NCBI RefSeq assembly: GCF_003725295.1
Contig: NZ_QICB01000001.1
Coordinates: 519,875-583,874 of the forward strand
Direction of reading: 5' to 3'
DNA length: 64,000 nt
Origin: Slackia faecicanis
Lineage (GTDB): Bacteria; Actinomycetota; Coriobacteriia; Coriobacteriales; Eggerthellaceae
Below are positions 32,843 to 41,611 of the stretch, in pieces. Position numbers and translations under genes: made by a program. The notes under the pieces were generated by a model. The model was not told where the DNA came from and made no database searches. It saw nothing but the letters and a program-made list of their open reading frames with translations. Positions within the stretch are counted from its first letter, which is position 1. Every line of letters begins with the position of its first letter.

Positions 32843-33994
32843 TTACTGACGATAGGGCTTGATAGCGTTCTTGGAAGCGGTGAGAATCATCATCTCGTCG
32901 GTGCCGCCGGAGACGCGGTCGACACGCAGGTCGCGCCAGATGCGGTTGATGCGATGCTCGGAAGCAACGGCGATGCCGCCCATGACCTGCATAGCGTCGT
33001 CGACGACCTCGAAGGAGGAGTTGGCGCAGTAGTACTTGCACATAGCGGCGCGACCGGCGTCGACGTCGCCGCCACGGTTGTGGTCAGCGTCCCAAGCCGT
33101 CTCGTAGAGCATGTTGCGCATGGAGTCGAGCTTGATAGCCATGTGAGCGAACTTCAGGGAGTTCAGCTGGAAGCGAGCGACCGGCTTGCCGAAGGCGATG
33201 CGGGTCCAGGCATGCTTGGCGGCATCCTCGAAAGCGGAGATGGCCGTGCCGTAGTCGCAAGCGCCGACGAGCCAACGCTCGAAGTTGAAGTCGGCAACGC
33301 CGCGGTTGAAGCCGTTGCCCTCCTTGCCGAAGAAGTCCTTCTCCTCCATCTCGACGTTGTCGAGGTAGACCTCGCAGCAGGAGTCCATACGCAGACCAAG
33401 CTTGGTCAGCGGGGACAGCTTGATGCCGGGCTTGGACATGTCGACGAAGAACTCGGAGATGACATCCGGGTTGTCGGCGTCGCGGCACATGATGATGAGG
33501 TACTTGACGCCCAAGGAAGAGGTGATGAAGGTCTTGGTGCCGTTCAGGTAGATCTTGCCGTTCTCACGCTTGTAGGTGGTCTGGAGACCGGAGACGTCGG
33601 AACCGGCGCCCGGCTCGGTGCAAGCGGAGTTGACGACCTGCTCGCCGGTACCCAGGTACTTCAGGCAAGCTTCGATCTGCTCTTCGGTGCCCTCGCGGAC
33701 GATGGTGTTGTAACCGGTCAGCAGATAGAGAACGTAGGTCGGAGCGCCGTACTGGCCCAGGACCTCGTAGATGGCCATCAGAGTGGTGAGGGGCTCCTCG
33801 AGACCCAGACCGCCGTGCTCCTCGTCGAGCATGATGCGGTCGAGGCCGAGCTCGCACAGGCCCTGCGTCCAGCGCAGAGGATACTCATGCTTCTCGTCGC
33901 ACTCATGGAAGTAGGTCTCCCAGTTTTCGCTCTCCATGTAGTCGCGGTAGGATGCAACGATAAGCTCCTGCTCGTCGGACAGATTGAAATCCAT
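32843..33994 (-). CDS. Acyl-CoA dehydrogenase (CaiA-like enoyl-CoA reductase)
   Basis: FAD-containing acyl-CoA dehydrogenase-fold enzyme of 383 residues (CaiA 380). Family features: [30 protein letters not shown] (flavin/substrate loop), FITSSLG, the FERWLVG stretch, [10 protein letters not shown], and QVMGGIAV with the C-terminal [18 protein letters not shown] precedes ATG 33994. In CaiA the physiological direction is reduction of an alpha,beta-unsaturated acyl-CoA with electrons from ETF; the fixABCX genes 5 kb away fit this. Direction and substrate are inferred. Confidence 0.92.
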   Translation of the reverse strand: MDFNLSDEQELIVASYRDYMESENWETYFHECDEKHEYPLRWTQGLCELGLDRIMLDEEHGGLGLEEPLTTLMAIYEVLGQYGAPTYVLYLLTGYNTIVREGTEEQIEACLKYLGTGEQVVNSACTEPGAGSDVSGLQTTYKRENGKIYLNGTKTFITSSLGVKYLIIMCRDADNPDVISEFFVDMSKPGIKLSPLTKLGLRMDSCCEVYLDNVEMEEKDFFGKEGNGFNRGVADFNFERWLVGACDYGTAISAFEDAAKHAWTRIAFGKPVARFQLNSLKFAHMAIKLDSMRNMLYETAWDADHNRGGDVDAGRAAMCKYYCANSSFEVVDDAMQVMGGIAVASEHRINRIWRDLRVDRVSGGTDEMMILTASKNAIKPYRQ

Positions 33995-34094
33995 GATAAC
34001 CTCCTGTTTGCTATAAGGATTTCCACCAGCGCCCCATCTGAGGGAAGCGCGCTGATACCAAAAGGGTTTCTATGCGGCCGCAGCGGTCCGCCGA

Positions 34095-34111
34095 GCCGCG
34101 CTAAGCGCGGC
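34095..34111 (-). other. Stem-loop overlapping the esterase stop codon
   Basis: GCCGCGC and GCGCGGC flank TAA; the hairpin loop contains part of the stop codon of the esterase gene. Confidence 0.5.
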
Positions 34112-35069
34112 GGGTCTTCCAGAATTCGGCGCTGTGCTCGATGCACTCGGTAGCGGCGTCGAGCATGCGGGAGTAGTGGACGAACGCGTGGAGCACGCCG
34201 TCGAAAACCTCGAACTGGTTATCGATGCCGTTGTGCGTCAGGACGCGCGAGAGGCACTCGCTGTCGTCGCGCAGCGGATCGAGGCCGGCAGCGGCGATGT
34301 AGCACGGAGCCATGCCGGTCTTGAGGTCGTTGGACAGCATGTCGACGTAAGGAGCGCTCGTCTCTGCCTCGAGGTCGTTGAGCCAACACTGGTTGTAATA
34401 GACCAGGTCTTCCTTGCGCATGCCGTCGATATCCCAGCCGTAAAGGCGACGGGAAACGGAATCCACCAGGCCGTAGAAGCCGTAGTAGAGAAGCAGGGAC
34501 TTGACGAAGGAGTTGTCGCCCTCCTCGTCGCGCAGCCACAGGTTGGTGGCCATGGACAGGACCGCTCCGCCGGAGTCGCCCGCGAAGGACAGGTCGTTGC
34601 CGTCGATGCCGCGCTCGGCACCATGCTCATGCAGGTACTTGGCGACCAGGGCGCATTCCTGGATGTTCGCAGGGTACTTGGACTCGGGAGACAGATGGTA
34701 ATCGACGCTCACGACTGCAGCGCCCGTGCGGTCTGCCAGGATGCGGCAGACGCGGTCGTGCGTGGCAGGGCTGCCCACGACGAAGCCGCCGCCATGAATG
34801 AACTCGATGACAGGAAGCTTCTCGGCCTCTACTGGATAGTAGAAGCGGGCGGTGAACTCGCCCTTCGGGCCCTCGAAGACGACATCCTCGGTCTTAGCCA
34901 TGACAGGGCCGCCCTCGTTCCAGAAACCGCGCTCCTTGATGTAGTTGGCGCGCATTTCCTCGAATCCCACGTCGGTGACGAACGCGTCGCCGGCAAGCTC
35001 GGCCGATTTCTGAAGAACGGCCTTCATCTGATCGTTCATGAGAGACATTGCGTCAAGTTTGTTTTCCAT
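34101..35069 (-). CDS. Alpha/beta-hydrolase, hormone-sensitive-lipase (HSL) family esterase
   Basis: Carboxylesterase of 322 residues. HGGG oxyanion motif (EFIHGGGFVVG), nucleophile elbow GDSGG with the catalytic Ser, Asp in GLDPLRDDS and His in LHAFVHYS form the HSL-family triad. No signal peptide, so it acts in the cytoplasm on imported ester. I use ATG 35069 (AGGA 9 bases upstream); ATG 35075 would put it 3 bases away. It lies between an MFS permease and the CaiA-like gene, suggesting it frees the acid that the pathway then activates. Such a gene has no counterpart in E. coli caiTABCDE. Confidence 0.91.
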   Translation of the reverse strand: MENKLDAMSLMNDQMKAVLQKSAELAGDAFVTDVGFEEMRANYIKERGFWNEGGPVMAKTEDVVFEGPKGEFTARFYYPVEAEKLPVIEFIHGGGFVVGSPATHDRVCRILADRTGAAVVSVDYHLSPESKYPANIQECALVAKYLHEHGAERGIDGNDLSFAGDSGGAVLSMATNLWLRDEEGDNSFVKSLLLYYGFYGLVDSVSRRLYGWDIDGMRKEDLVYYNQCWLNDLEAETSAPYVDMLSNDLKTGMAPCYIAAAGLDPLRDDSECLSRVLTHNGIDNQFEVFDGVLHAFVHYSRMLDAATECIEHSAEFWKTRRA

Positions 35070-35110
35070 GAGCATAAGTCCTTTGCGTACATCGGAAAAG
35101 TTGTATGGGA

Positions 35111-35135
35111 GGTGCGGGGCGGGAAGCCCCGCACC
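35111..35135 (-). other. Intercistronic stem-loop
   Basis: GGTGCGGGGC and GCCCCGCACC pair around GGGAA between the MFS and esterase genes; no T-run on the minus strand. Confidence 0.65.
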
Positions 35136-35223
35136 GTATTCGTCGAATCGGATTCGGCGTGAATCCGGCGAAGGGAACCGGGCCGGCCGCCGACGATGAC
35201 GGCCGACCTACGCGAAGCGCTGA

Positions 35224-36501
35224 CTAGGCGTTCTTCGCGGCAAGATGCTTCTTCACGGTGCGCAGGCACATGAAGAGGAAGAAGACGCCGGCAACTGCGA
35301 AGACAGCCTCGATCGCGAAGATCATGTTGTAAGCAGCGTCGCCGGAAGCGTCGATCATGCCGCCATACCAGGTGTGGATGAAGATGTCCGGGCAGAAGCC
35401 GATGACGGACAGCAGACCTGCGGCGGTACCGAAGATGCGCATGGGGATGCCCAGCTCGGACAGCGGCGAGGAGCCGATGGAGAAGGCGCCGTAGGTGGCG
35501 AAGCCGAAGACGACGACCAGGCAGACGGCGACGATGGCCATGCCGGGATCCTGCGGCAGGAAGATGAACACGCCGAGGATGACAAGAGCCAGAACCAAGC
35601 AGCCCATGATGGTCTTGGTGCTCTTGATGCGAGCAGCGATCACGCCGAGCACGGGGCCTGCGAGCAGGCCGATGCCGTAGGTACGGATGAGGCCGACGAC
35701 GTTGACGAGGTTGGAGTCGGTGCCAAGAGAGGTGAGGTACGGGGTGGTGTAGGTAGCGCCCTGGTAAACCGTATACACGCAGAAGTATGCGAGGCAAGCC
35801 CAGATAACACCCGGAGTCTTGATGGCCTCCATAGCGTCGGCGACGCTGAAGCCCTTGGCATCCTTGTTGATCTCGCCCTTGAAGTCAGGCATGAAGATGT
35901 AGGAGAGCACGCCGAGCAGCGCGATAACGACGCCCAGGAAGATCAGGACAGCCTGGATGCCCTGGGAGGGCACGGGGATGGCGGCGACGATAGCCGCGTT
36001 GATCAGACCGAAGACCAGGCCCACAGCACCATAGATCGAGTAGCTGATACCGATCTTGGTGGGATACTCGTCCTCTTCGCAGCAGAGACGAATGACCTTG
36101 AAGCGGGTGCCCCACCAAATCAGGATGGAGGTGATACCCATGCCGCCGAAGAGCACGTAGCACATGGTGACGGAGGGCAGGGTGGCGTAGACGAAGGTCA
36201 GGATCGCGGTGCCGAGGAAGCCCCACGTTGCCAGGGTGCGCATGCGGAACTTGTCAGCAAGCACGCCGGAGGGCAGGTAGAACACGACGGCGGCGATGCC
36301 GTAGAAGGACACCATGGCGCCGAGGTCGGCGTTGGTGCAGCCGAGACCCTGCATCAAGGGCTCGTAGAACACGTTCTTCAGATACATCGGAGTATAGATG
36401 ATGGAAGAACCCATCGAGATGAGGATGATCAAGAACCACTTGTGGATACCGGTCAGGTCCTTGTACGTCACCTCGCCCTTGCTCTTAGCAAGAAAAGACA
36501 T
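35224..36501 (-). CDS. MFS transporter, first gene of the cai-like cluster
   Basis: Major-facilitator permease of 425 residues with about twelve hydrophobic helices; motif A-like stretch is PSGVLADKFRMRTLA. It resembles the large OFA/ACS-like anion carriers rather than the BCCT carrier CaiT, which is absent. ATG 36501 chosen (GAAAGGGAAATCAC upstream). It heads the minus-strand cluster and is divergent from the LuxR-type membrane regulator. Probably the substrate importer or substrate/product exchanger; specificity cannot be read from sequence. Confidence 0.9.
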   Translation of the reverse strand: MSFLAKSKGEVTYKDLTGIHKWFLIILISMGSSIIYTPMYLKNVFYEPLMQGLGCTNADLGAMVSFYGIAAVVFYLPSGVLADKFRMRTLATWGFLGTAILTFVYATLPSVTMCYVLFGGMGITSILIWWGTRFKVIRLCCEEDEYPTKIGISYSIYGAVGLVFGLINAAIVAAIPVPSQGIQAVLIFLGVVIALLGVLSYIFMPDFKGEINKDAKGFSVADAMEAIKTPGVIWACLAYFCVYTVYQGATYTTPYLTSLGTDSNLVNVVGLIRTYGIGLLAGPVLGVIAARIKSTKTIMGCLVLALVILGVFIFLPQDPGMAIVAVCLVVVFGFATYGAFSIGSSPLSELGIPMRIFGTAAGLLSVIGFCPDIFIHTWYGGMIDASGDAAYNMIFAIEAVFAVAGVFFLFMCLRTVKKHLAAKNA

Positions 36502-36850
36502 GTGATTTCCCTTTCTCAAATATCCGCGGATAAATGGCCGCGGAATTCCCAACATCCCCATCCATGCTTAGAGAGGTCCCGGTGCCGCGCCTCGCACACA
36601 CATACATATAAGTTGGCGTTGCGCGATACTCGAAGAAAAGGAGACCTCTATAAGGACTCGCGGGGGATGAGACCGCCATGAAGCGATCAAGTCGTTTCGG
36701 CCCCTTCGCCGATTTGTTCGCGCCTCCTCTCGCGGGAATGTCGTCTCGTGTCTCCTCGGATGTCGTCCATGGAGACATGCGGATCAGATGTGGATATCTT
36801 GTGCTTGCATGGCCCGTCCTGCCATCGCGTAAATGCCGCTAAAAGAGCTT

Positions 36851-36890
36851 TACTCAACTTGATGGGAGCATTCTTAAGACATGTACTCAA
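36851..36890. promoter_or_regulatory. Paired TACTCAA elements (candidate LuxR-type binding region)
   Basis: TACTCAACTTGATG begins at 36851 and TACTCAAAATCAAG at 36884, 33 bp apart (about three helical turns). A close relative, TTTTACTCAATTTCATG, lies upstream of fixA (42556-42572). Confidence 0.45.
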
Positions 36891-37005
36891 AATCAAGTGA
36901 TAGATTGACCTTGGGAAATCTGTCATTATTGATTTCTGCTTTTTAACGGTCCCCCGAAACGCCGCATACCTAAATCTGCGATAAACACCGGATCCGTTGC
37001 ACAAA

Positions 37006-37024
37006 ATAGATTGTTTTTATCTAT
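37006..37024. promoter_or_regulatory. Dyad upstream of the LuxR-type gene
   Basis: ATAGAT-TGTTTTT-ATCTAT, perfect 6-7-6, 38 bp before the start codon; suited to autoregulation. Confidence 0.45.
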
Positions 37025-37061
37025 GTTATGCTCATATCTGTAACTGGGAGAAAGGCTTGGA

Positions 37062-38339
37062 ATGGGAGAGTCAAGCGTGAAGGAAGCGCTGCTTTCATCG
37101 GAAAATCGGGAGCAGGTCGGGCTGCATTACTTAGGCATCAGCCTCATTCTGGCATGGTATTACTGCCTTTGGTTCACGCCGAACTTCTTCACGTCCACGA
37201 CGATAACCGACAACGCCGTCACCTTTTCATGGCTTTCCACCCTGGCCCTGACAGGCGCCGCGTTCCTCGTGACCCCCATGATCTTCAAGAAGATCCATTT
37301 CTACGATCATCAGAAGGCCATCCTCGTGGTCGCAGGCATCATGAGCGTGGCGACGTTCGCATTCGGCGTGCTCGCCTTCACACTGGCGTCTCCGCTGCTC
37401 GGGCTTCTGGTGTTTCCGCTGCTGTTCGCAGCCTGCAACGCCGTGTTCTGGGTGGCATGGGGCGAATTCCACGCGCGACGCAAATCAAACTTCTCGCTGA
37501 GCAAGTTCGCATTCATCTTCGGAAGCGTCATGCTCGTCGCGATTACCGTATCGTCGCTTCTACCGCACTACGTGGTCGACGTATTCGTCGCGCTGTTCCC
37601 GCTCGCAAGCGCATTCGCCTATATGAAAGAAAACGCCGAGCTGGGCGACCGCGAGCTTCCCACGCTTCTGCCCAAGGCCACACGCGCAAAAACGTCCAAG
37701 GCGACTGCGGTCATCTCCGTGGTGATTTTCTTCACCTGCGTGGGATGTTATTTCAACATCGCGATCATCCCCGTGGATGACCTGCTGCCCGAGGGCCTGT
37801 CGTATGTGATAGGCATCATGGGCGCTGCAGTCATCTGCCTTGCCATCGCGATCGTGCAGAAAGTCATGAAACGCAATATCGCGTCGTATCGCCTGCTTCC
37901 GTGGCTTGTGGTGACATGCATCGTCGCCCTGGCGGTGTTCGTCAATGCAAATTCCAACTACTTCGACTTCTCATTCGTCATCACCGTGACGCTTGCAGGC
38001 GTGTTCGAGGTGTTCTTGATCGCCTACTTCGGAGCCCTTGCCAACAAGGGGCACCTCTCCCCCGTCTTCGCATTCGCCATTTCGAGCGCCATCGTTCGCC
38101 TGGGCTTCTTCGCCGGCGACGCATGGGCCGTTGTATACGAGCACAACGCATTTTTAGCGGATAATTTCACCGAAGGCACGTCCCTCGTGCTTTTATGCGT
38201 GCTTGCCGCCATGCTGGTCCCGCTGCTGCATAAAGAAAATACGCTAGTGCAGCTCACGCAGGCCCGTCCGAGATCGAAGAGGTGTGCGACGCGGCCATCG
38301 AGGAGTTCTCGCTCTCCAAGCGCGAAGGCGAGATCCTGA
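37062..38339 (+). pseudogene. Membrane domain of a LuxR-type regulator, frameshifted before its HTH
   Basis: The first ~400 residues form about twelve hydrophobic helices, the N-terminal half of the large membrane-anchored LuxR regulators common in Eggerthellaceae. Ribosome site GAGAAAGG lies 7 bases before ATG 37062. From about residue 400 the frame turns into an Arg/Ser-rich tail unlike protein, while the expected HTH domain continues in another frame. The two frames overlap only between 38234 and 38339; joining them needs one extra base, most simply near 38258-38266 (CAGGCCCGTCCG). Either a real one-base deletion, a sequencing error, or programmed slippage. It is divergent from the cai-like cluster and probably its regulator. 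Confidence 0.85.
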
Positions 38340-38506
38340 AGTATATCGCACGCGGCTACACGGTCGACAACATCTCGAAAAAGCTCGTCATTTCGCCGTA
38401 TACCACGCAGACCCACGTGCGCCACATCTACTCGAAGATGCACGTGCACAAGCGCAGCGAGCTGCTCGACTACATCAACATGCACCGCGGCGACAACAAC
38501 GATTAA
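38282..38506 (+). pseudogene. LuxR-type HTH domain, detached by the frameshift
   Basis: 74 residues from GTG 38282 encode a complete GerE/LuxR helix-turn-helix: SLSKREGEILKYIARGY, then TVDNISKKLVISPYTTQTHV and the final helix IYSKMHVHKRSELLDYI. The frame is open back to a stop at 38231-38233, and upstream codons (AGPSEIEEV) read like the natural linker. No ribosome site precedes 38282, so as it stands the domain would only be made by frameshifting. It is the C-terminal part of the gene starting at 37062. Confidence 0.85.
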
Positions 38507-38526
38507 CCCACGAAGGCTTCGCACGG

Positions 38527-38558
38527 GCCGCCCGAGGATTCTCGGGCGGCTCTTTTTT
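38527..38558 (+). terminator. Terminator of the LuxR-type gene
   Basis: GCCGCCCGAG-GATT-CTCGGGCGGC followed by TCTTTTTTC. Confidence 0.93.
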
Positions 38559-38664
38559 CGCCCTGAAAGCGGCTGGGACGGCGCGAATCGAAGAAAGAGC
38601 AAACGACCCGCGATCGGCCTCCGCGCGCGACGAAGCGCGCCGTTCGGTCCGCGAGGCGAGAAGA

Positions 38665-38709
38665 ACGCAGGCGCCCGCGCGGCGGAAGCGGCAGCGCGGG
38701 CGCCTGCGT
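38665..38709. repeat. Long perfect GC-rich hairpin
   Basis: A 16-bp perfect stem (ACGCAGGCGCCCGCGC, 38665-38680, complement at 38694-38709) with a 13-base loop and no clear T-run. Similar in form, not in sequence, to the element at 21647. Confidence 0.6.
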
Positions 38710-38947
38710 GAACCGGGCCTGGGAAAGCGCCCTGCGCGCAATCGCGCGCCAGCCATGCCCGAACCCACGCCGATGCCGCCGATGCCCGCGAAAGCGAAGC
38801 CCTGAGAGCGATTCTCAGGGCTTGTATGGATGTCCGATGAGTGCAGATTCGGATTATCGAACCGCGCGTCTTATAAAGGCTCTCCGCACGCATCGGTCGG
38901 GACCCGCTCCCCTTTCGCCCCATCGGCGACGAAAACGGCGAACAACG

Positions 38948-38987
38948 AAAAAGGAGGCGACCCCTCGAAGGGAATCGCCTCCTTTCG
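38948..38987 (-). terminator. Terminator of the fix operon
   Basis: On the minus strand AAAGGAGGCGA and TCGCCTCCTTT arms enclose a small inner hairpin and are followed by TTTTTCG, 45 bp past the fixX stop. Confidence 0.88.
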
Positions 38988-39030
38988 GATGCAACGGATG
39001 CGGATGGCGGCTCGCACGGCCGCTGAAATC

Positions 39031-39336
39031 CTAGCCGAAACGGTACTCGACGCCCATCGTCGGCTGCGGGTTCTCCCACTTCTCGACGATCGTGTCGCCG
39101 CATGCGATGCGGCAGGTGCCGCACTCGAGGCAGCCGGCGTAGTCGAAAGACTGCTTGCCGTCCTCGTCGCGCTTGTACAGCGCGGCCGGGCACACGCGGA
39201 TGAGCTTATCGAACTCGGCGGGGTCGCACGCCTCGGCGCCGCCCTTGAGCTCGATGTGCGCGTTGGATTCGTCGACCTCGTATTTGTTCAGAGACAGGTA
39301 CTCGTCGACGTTCACCGTGAATTTGATGTCACTCAT
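39031..39336 (-). CDS. fixX: Ferredoxin-like protein FixX
   Basis: Ferredoxin-like electron carrier of 101 residues (E. coli FixX 95). The C-terminal cluster motif is CLECGTCRIAC, with an upstream CPAALY; the N-terminal ~40 residues are the FixX-specific extension. Its ATG overlaps the fixC stop (ATGA), so translation is coupled. It accepts electrons in the FixABCX complex, which links NADH to ferredoxin and a quinone or, with Cai enzymes, to enoyl-CoA reduction. Last gene of fixABCX. Confidence 0.94.
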   Translation of the reverse strand: MSDIKFTVNVDEYLSLNKYEVDESNAHIELKGGAEACDPAEFDKLIRVCPAALYKRDEDGKQSFDYAGCLECGTCRIACGDTIVEKWENPQPTMGVEYRFG

Positions 39337-40625
39337 AGTGCCTTCATCGCTCCTCGAACGTCTTTGAACAGGTTCATCATGCCCATGCCCTTGACGATAG
39401 GCATCATGGATTTCTTCATCGGGCCGACCGGGGTGCCGTCGACGACGAACATGGTGTTCATCATGTCGCGCATCATCTCGGGGTAGCCGCAGAACATGCG
39501 GTCGAAGTTCTCCATGAACGCGGGAACGTTCTTGAACTGACGCATGTCCTTCATGACGAAGGAGTCCTCCAGGGCGTCGATGTAGCACTTCAGGCCCGCC
39601 TTGGAGGTGTCGCCCGCGTCAAGCGCCTTGACGGCGGCCTGACCGGCCATCTGGCCTGCGGCGACGGCGTAGTCCATGCCGCGCACCGTGTAGCCGAGGT
39701 TCACGCACATCGTGGCGTTGTCGCCTGCGATGAGCACGCCGTCGGCGGTCAGCTCGGGCATCGTGGTGATGCCGCCCTCGGGAACCATGTGGCCGGAATG
39801 CTCGACCAGCTTGGCGTCCTTGAGCACGGGAGCGACCTCGGGACGGTTCTTCAGATCCTCGAGCATCTGATACACCGGGACGGTGGCCTTCTCGGCGGTC
39901 GCCTCGATGCCCGCGACGATACCGATGGAGATGGAGTCCTTGTTGGTGTAGATGATGCCGCCGCCGAAGGTGCCATGGGTGCAGTCGCCGGCGAACAACC
40001 ACGCGGCGCCCTCGCCCGGGTTGCACTGGAAGCGCTTCTCGATCTCTTCCTCGGGAAGTTCGAAGACCTGCTTCACGCCGACAGCCATCTGGGAGGCGGG
40101 AACGCGCTTGGCGCCCACGGCCTGCTCGACCAGAAGGGAGTTCGCGCCGTCGCAGAGAACCACGACGTCGGCAGTGATCTCGTCCTCGCCGGCGAAGATG
40201 CCGATAACCTTGCCGGATTCGTCTTTCACCAGCTTTTCGACCGCGATGCCATAGATGTACTCGGCGCCGGCGTTCTCAGCCTGCTCGGCCAGCCACTGGT
40301 CGAAGGGGCCGCGCAGAACGGTGTAGGATTCCTGACCGTCCTTGAGAAGCTCGTCGGAAGCGAAATCGATGGTGAAGTTCGAATCGGGAGACATGAGCGA
40401 AATGCGCTCGTGAGACACCTTGCGCTCGAAGGGAATCTCGTCGAAGTTGTCGGGGAACACGGCGCGCAGGCAATGTCCGTAGATGCGGCCGCCCGTCATA
40501 TTCTTCGCACCGGCGAAGTTGCCGCGCTCGACCACGAGGACCGACTTGCCCGCCTTGGCGAGCTCGTAGGCGGCGACGGAGCCAGCGCAGCCAGAGCCGA
40601 CGACAATCGCGTCGAAGTCTGCCAT
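39333..40625 (-). CDS. fixC: Electron-transfer flavoprotein:quinone oxidoreductase-like FixC
   Basis: FAD flavoprotein of 430 residues (E. coli FixC 428). Rossmann motif VVGSGCAGSVAAYELAKAG at the N-terminus, CDGANSLL, and the second FAD motif GVLIAGDNATMCV. GGAAAGGATGAG precedes ATG 40625. It pairs with FixX to move electrons between FixAB and the membrane or low-potential pool. A stem-loop in the fixB-fixC gap may trim expression of this half. Confidence 0.94.
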   Translation of the reverse strand: MADFDAIVVGSGCAGSVAAYELAKAGKSVLVVERGNFAGAKNMTGGRIYGHCLRAVFPDNFDEIPFERKVSHERISLMSPDSNFTIDFASDELLKDGQESYTVLRGPFDQWLAEQAENAGAEYIYGIAVEKLVKDESGKVIGIFAGEDEITADVVVLCDGANSLLVEQAVGAKRVPASQMAVGVKQVFELPEEEIEKRFQCNPGEGAAWLFAGDCTHGTFGGGIIYTNKDSISIGIVAGIEATAEKATVPVYQMLEDLKNRPEVAPVLKDAKLVEHSGHMVPEGGITTMPELTADGVLIAGDNATMCVNLGYTVRGMDYAVAAGQMAGQAAVKALDAGDTSKAGLKCYIDALEDSFVMKDMRQFKNVPAFMENFDRMFCGYPEMMRDMMNTMFVVDGTPVGPMKKSMMPIVKGMGMMNLFKDVRGAMKAL

Positions 40626-40655
40626 TGACTCATCCTTTCCTTGTATGGTTGATAA

Positions 40656-40688
40656 AGGACCGGCGCAAGCAGCGCCCGCGCCGGTCCT
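40656..40688 (-). other. Intercistronic terminator-like stem-loop in the fix operon
   Basis: AGGACCGGCGC and GCGCCGGTCCT form an 11-bp stem between fixB and fixC; TTTATC follows on the minus strand, a weak T-run. Confidence 0.65.
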
Positions 40689-40703
40689 CGAAAGCGAAGC
40701 TGA

Positions 40704-41591
40704 TTACAGAGCAGCAGTCAGCGCGGGAAGAACGGTGTTGATATCGCCAACCAGGCCGAAGTCGCACTGCTTGAAGATAGGAGCGTTCTTGTCCTTGTTG
40801 ATGGCGAACAGGGTGGTCGCACGGTTGCAACCGACCATGTGCTGCATCTGGCCGGAGATGCCGGCAGCGATGTAGACCTTCGGGGAGAGCATGAGGCCGG
40901 AAACGCCGATGTAAACCTCGGTCGGCAGCCAGTCGACGCCCTCGGTCAGCGGACGGGAGCAGCCGAGGCCTGCGCCCAGCTTCTCGCACAGCTCGTCAGC
41001 CATCTTGAGGTCTTCCTTGGCAGCGAAGCCGCGGCCGGCGGCCACGACGACGTCGGCCTTGAACAGGTCCACGCCGCTCTTCTCGATGGCCTTGGAAGAA
41101 ACCAGCTTGACGGCCTTGGCGGGAGCGACCCAAGCCAGCTCCTCGACGGCGTTGGCGCCGGAAGCCTGAGCCTCGGCGAACACGCCTGCGCCGACGGTGT
41201 AGATAGCGACACCGGCAGCCTTCTGCTTCTTCATGCCCACGCCGCCGAAGAACATGTTGGTGGCGACGTCGCCCTCGAAGGCGATGACGTCGGTGATCAC
41301 GGAAGCGCCCAGGTGAGCGGCGAGCTTACCGGCGACGACCTTCATGTGCTTGGTCGGCTCGACGAAGACGACGTCGGCCTTCTCGGCGTCGAAAGCGGCG
41401 ATCACGGTGTCGGCGGCATCGTCGACGACAGCGCCCTCGGGAAGAGCGATGTGAGCGACCTTGTCAGCGACGGCCTCGGGGACCTGGGTGTCGCCGAAAG
41501 CGACCAGGACGACCTCGTCGGCAACGGTACGGGCGCCGGCGCAGAGCTCGGCGATTGCGTCGGAACGTTCAGCGAGAACGAGTGCTTTCAT
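40704..41591 (-). CDS. fixB: Electron transfer flavoprotein alpha subunit FixB
   Basis: ETF alpha subunit of 295 residues (E. coli FixB 313). The C-terminal FAD domain is recognisable: VVAAGRGFAAKEDLKMADELC, SRPLTEGVDWLP, and GVSGQMQHMVGC-type stretch (GISGQMQHMVGCNR), ending in the GDINTVLPAL segment. It forms a heterodimer with FixA. Gap to fixA is only 20 bp. In carnitine-type metabolism FixAB is the electron donor to CaiA. Confidence 0.95.
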   Translation of the reverse strand: MKALVLAERSDAIAELCAGARTVADEVVLVAFGDTQVPEAVADKVAHIALPEGAVVDDAADTVIAAFDAEKADVVFVEPTKHMKVVAGKLAAHLGASVITDVIAFEGDVATNMFFGGVGMKKQKAAGVAIYTVGAGVFAEAQASGANAVEELAWVAPAKAVKLVSSKAIEKSGVDLFKADVVVAAGRGFAAKEDLKMADELCEKLGAGLGCSRPLTEGVDWLPTEVYIGVSGLMLSPKVYIAAGISGQMQHMVGCNRATTLFAINKDKNAPIFKQCDFGLVGDINTVLPALTAAL

Positions 41592-41611
41592 CTTTACGAT
41601 CCACCTTTCCC

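Larger units (their letters stand above)
36502..37061. other. Divergent regulatory region between cai-like cluster and LuxR gene
   Basis: 560 bp with no supported gene. It is AT-rich between about 36840 and 37040. Features: a CCGCGG repeat pair near 36528-36545, two TACTCAA elements at 36851-36857 and 36884-36890, and the dyad ATAGAT-N7-ATCTAT at 37006-37024. A leader of up to ~350 nt for the cai-like cluster is possible. Confidence 0.6.
38559..39030. other. Gene-free spacer rich in hairpins
   Basis: About 470 bp between convergent units. Contains the long hairpin at 38665-38709, a second perfect stem AAGCCCTGAGA/TCTCAGGGCTT at 38797-38823, and the fix-operon terminator. No supported gene. 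Confidence 0.55.
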
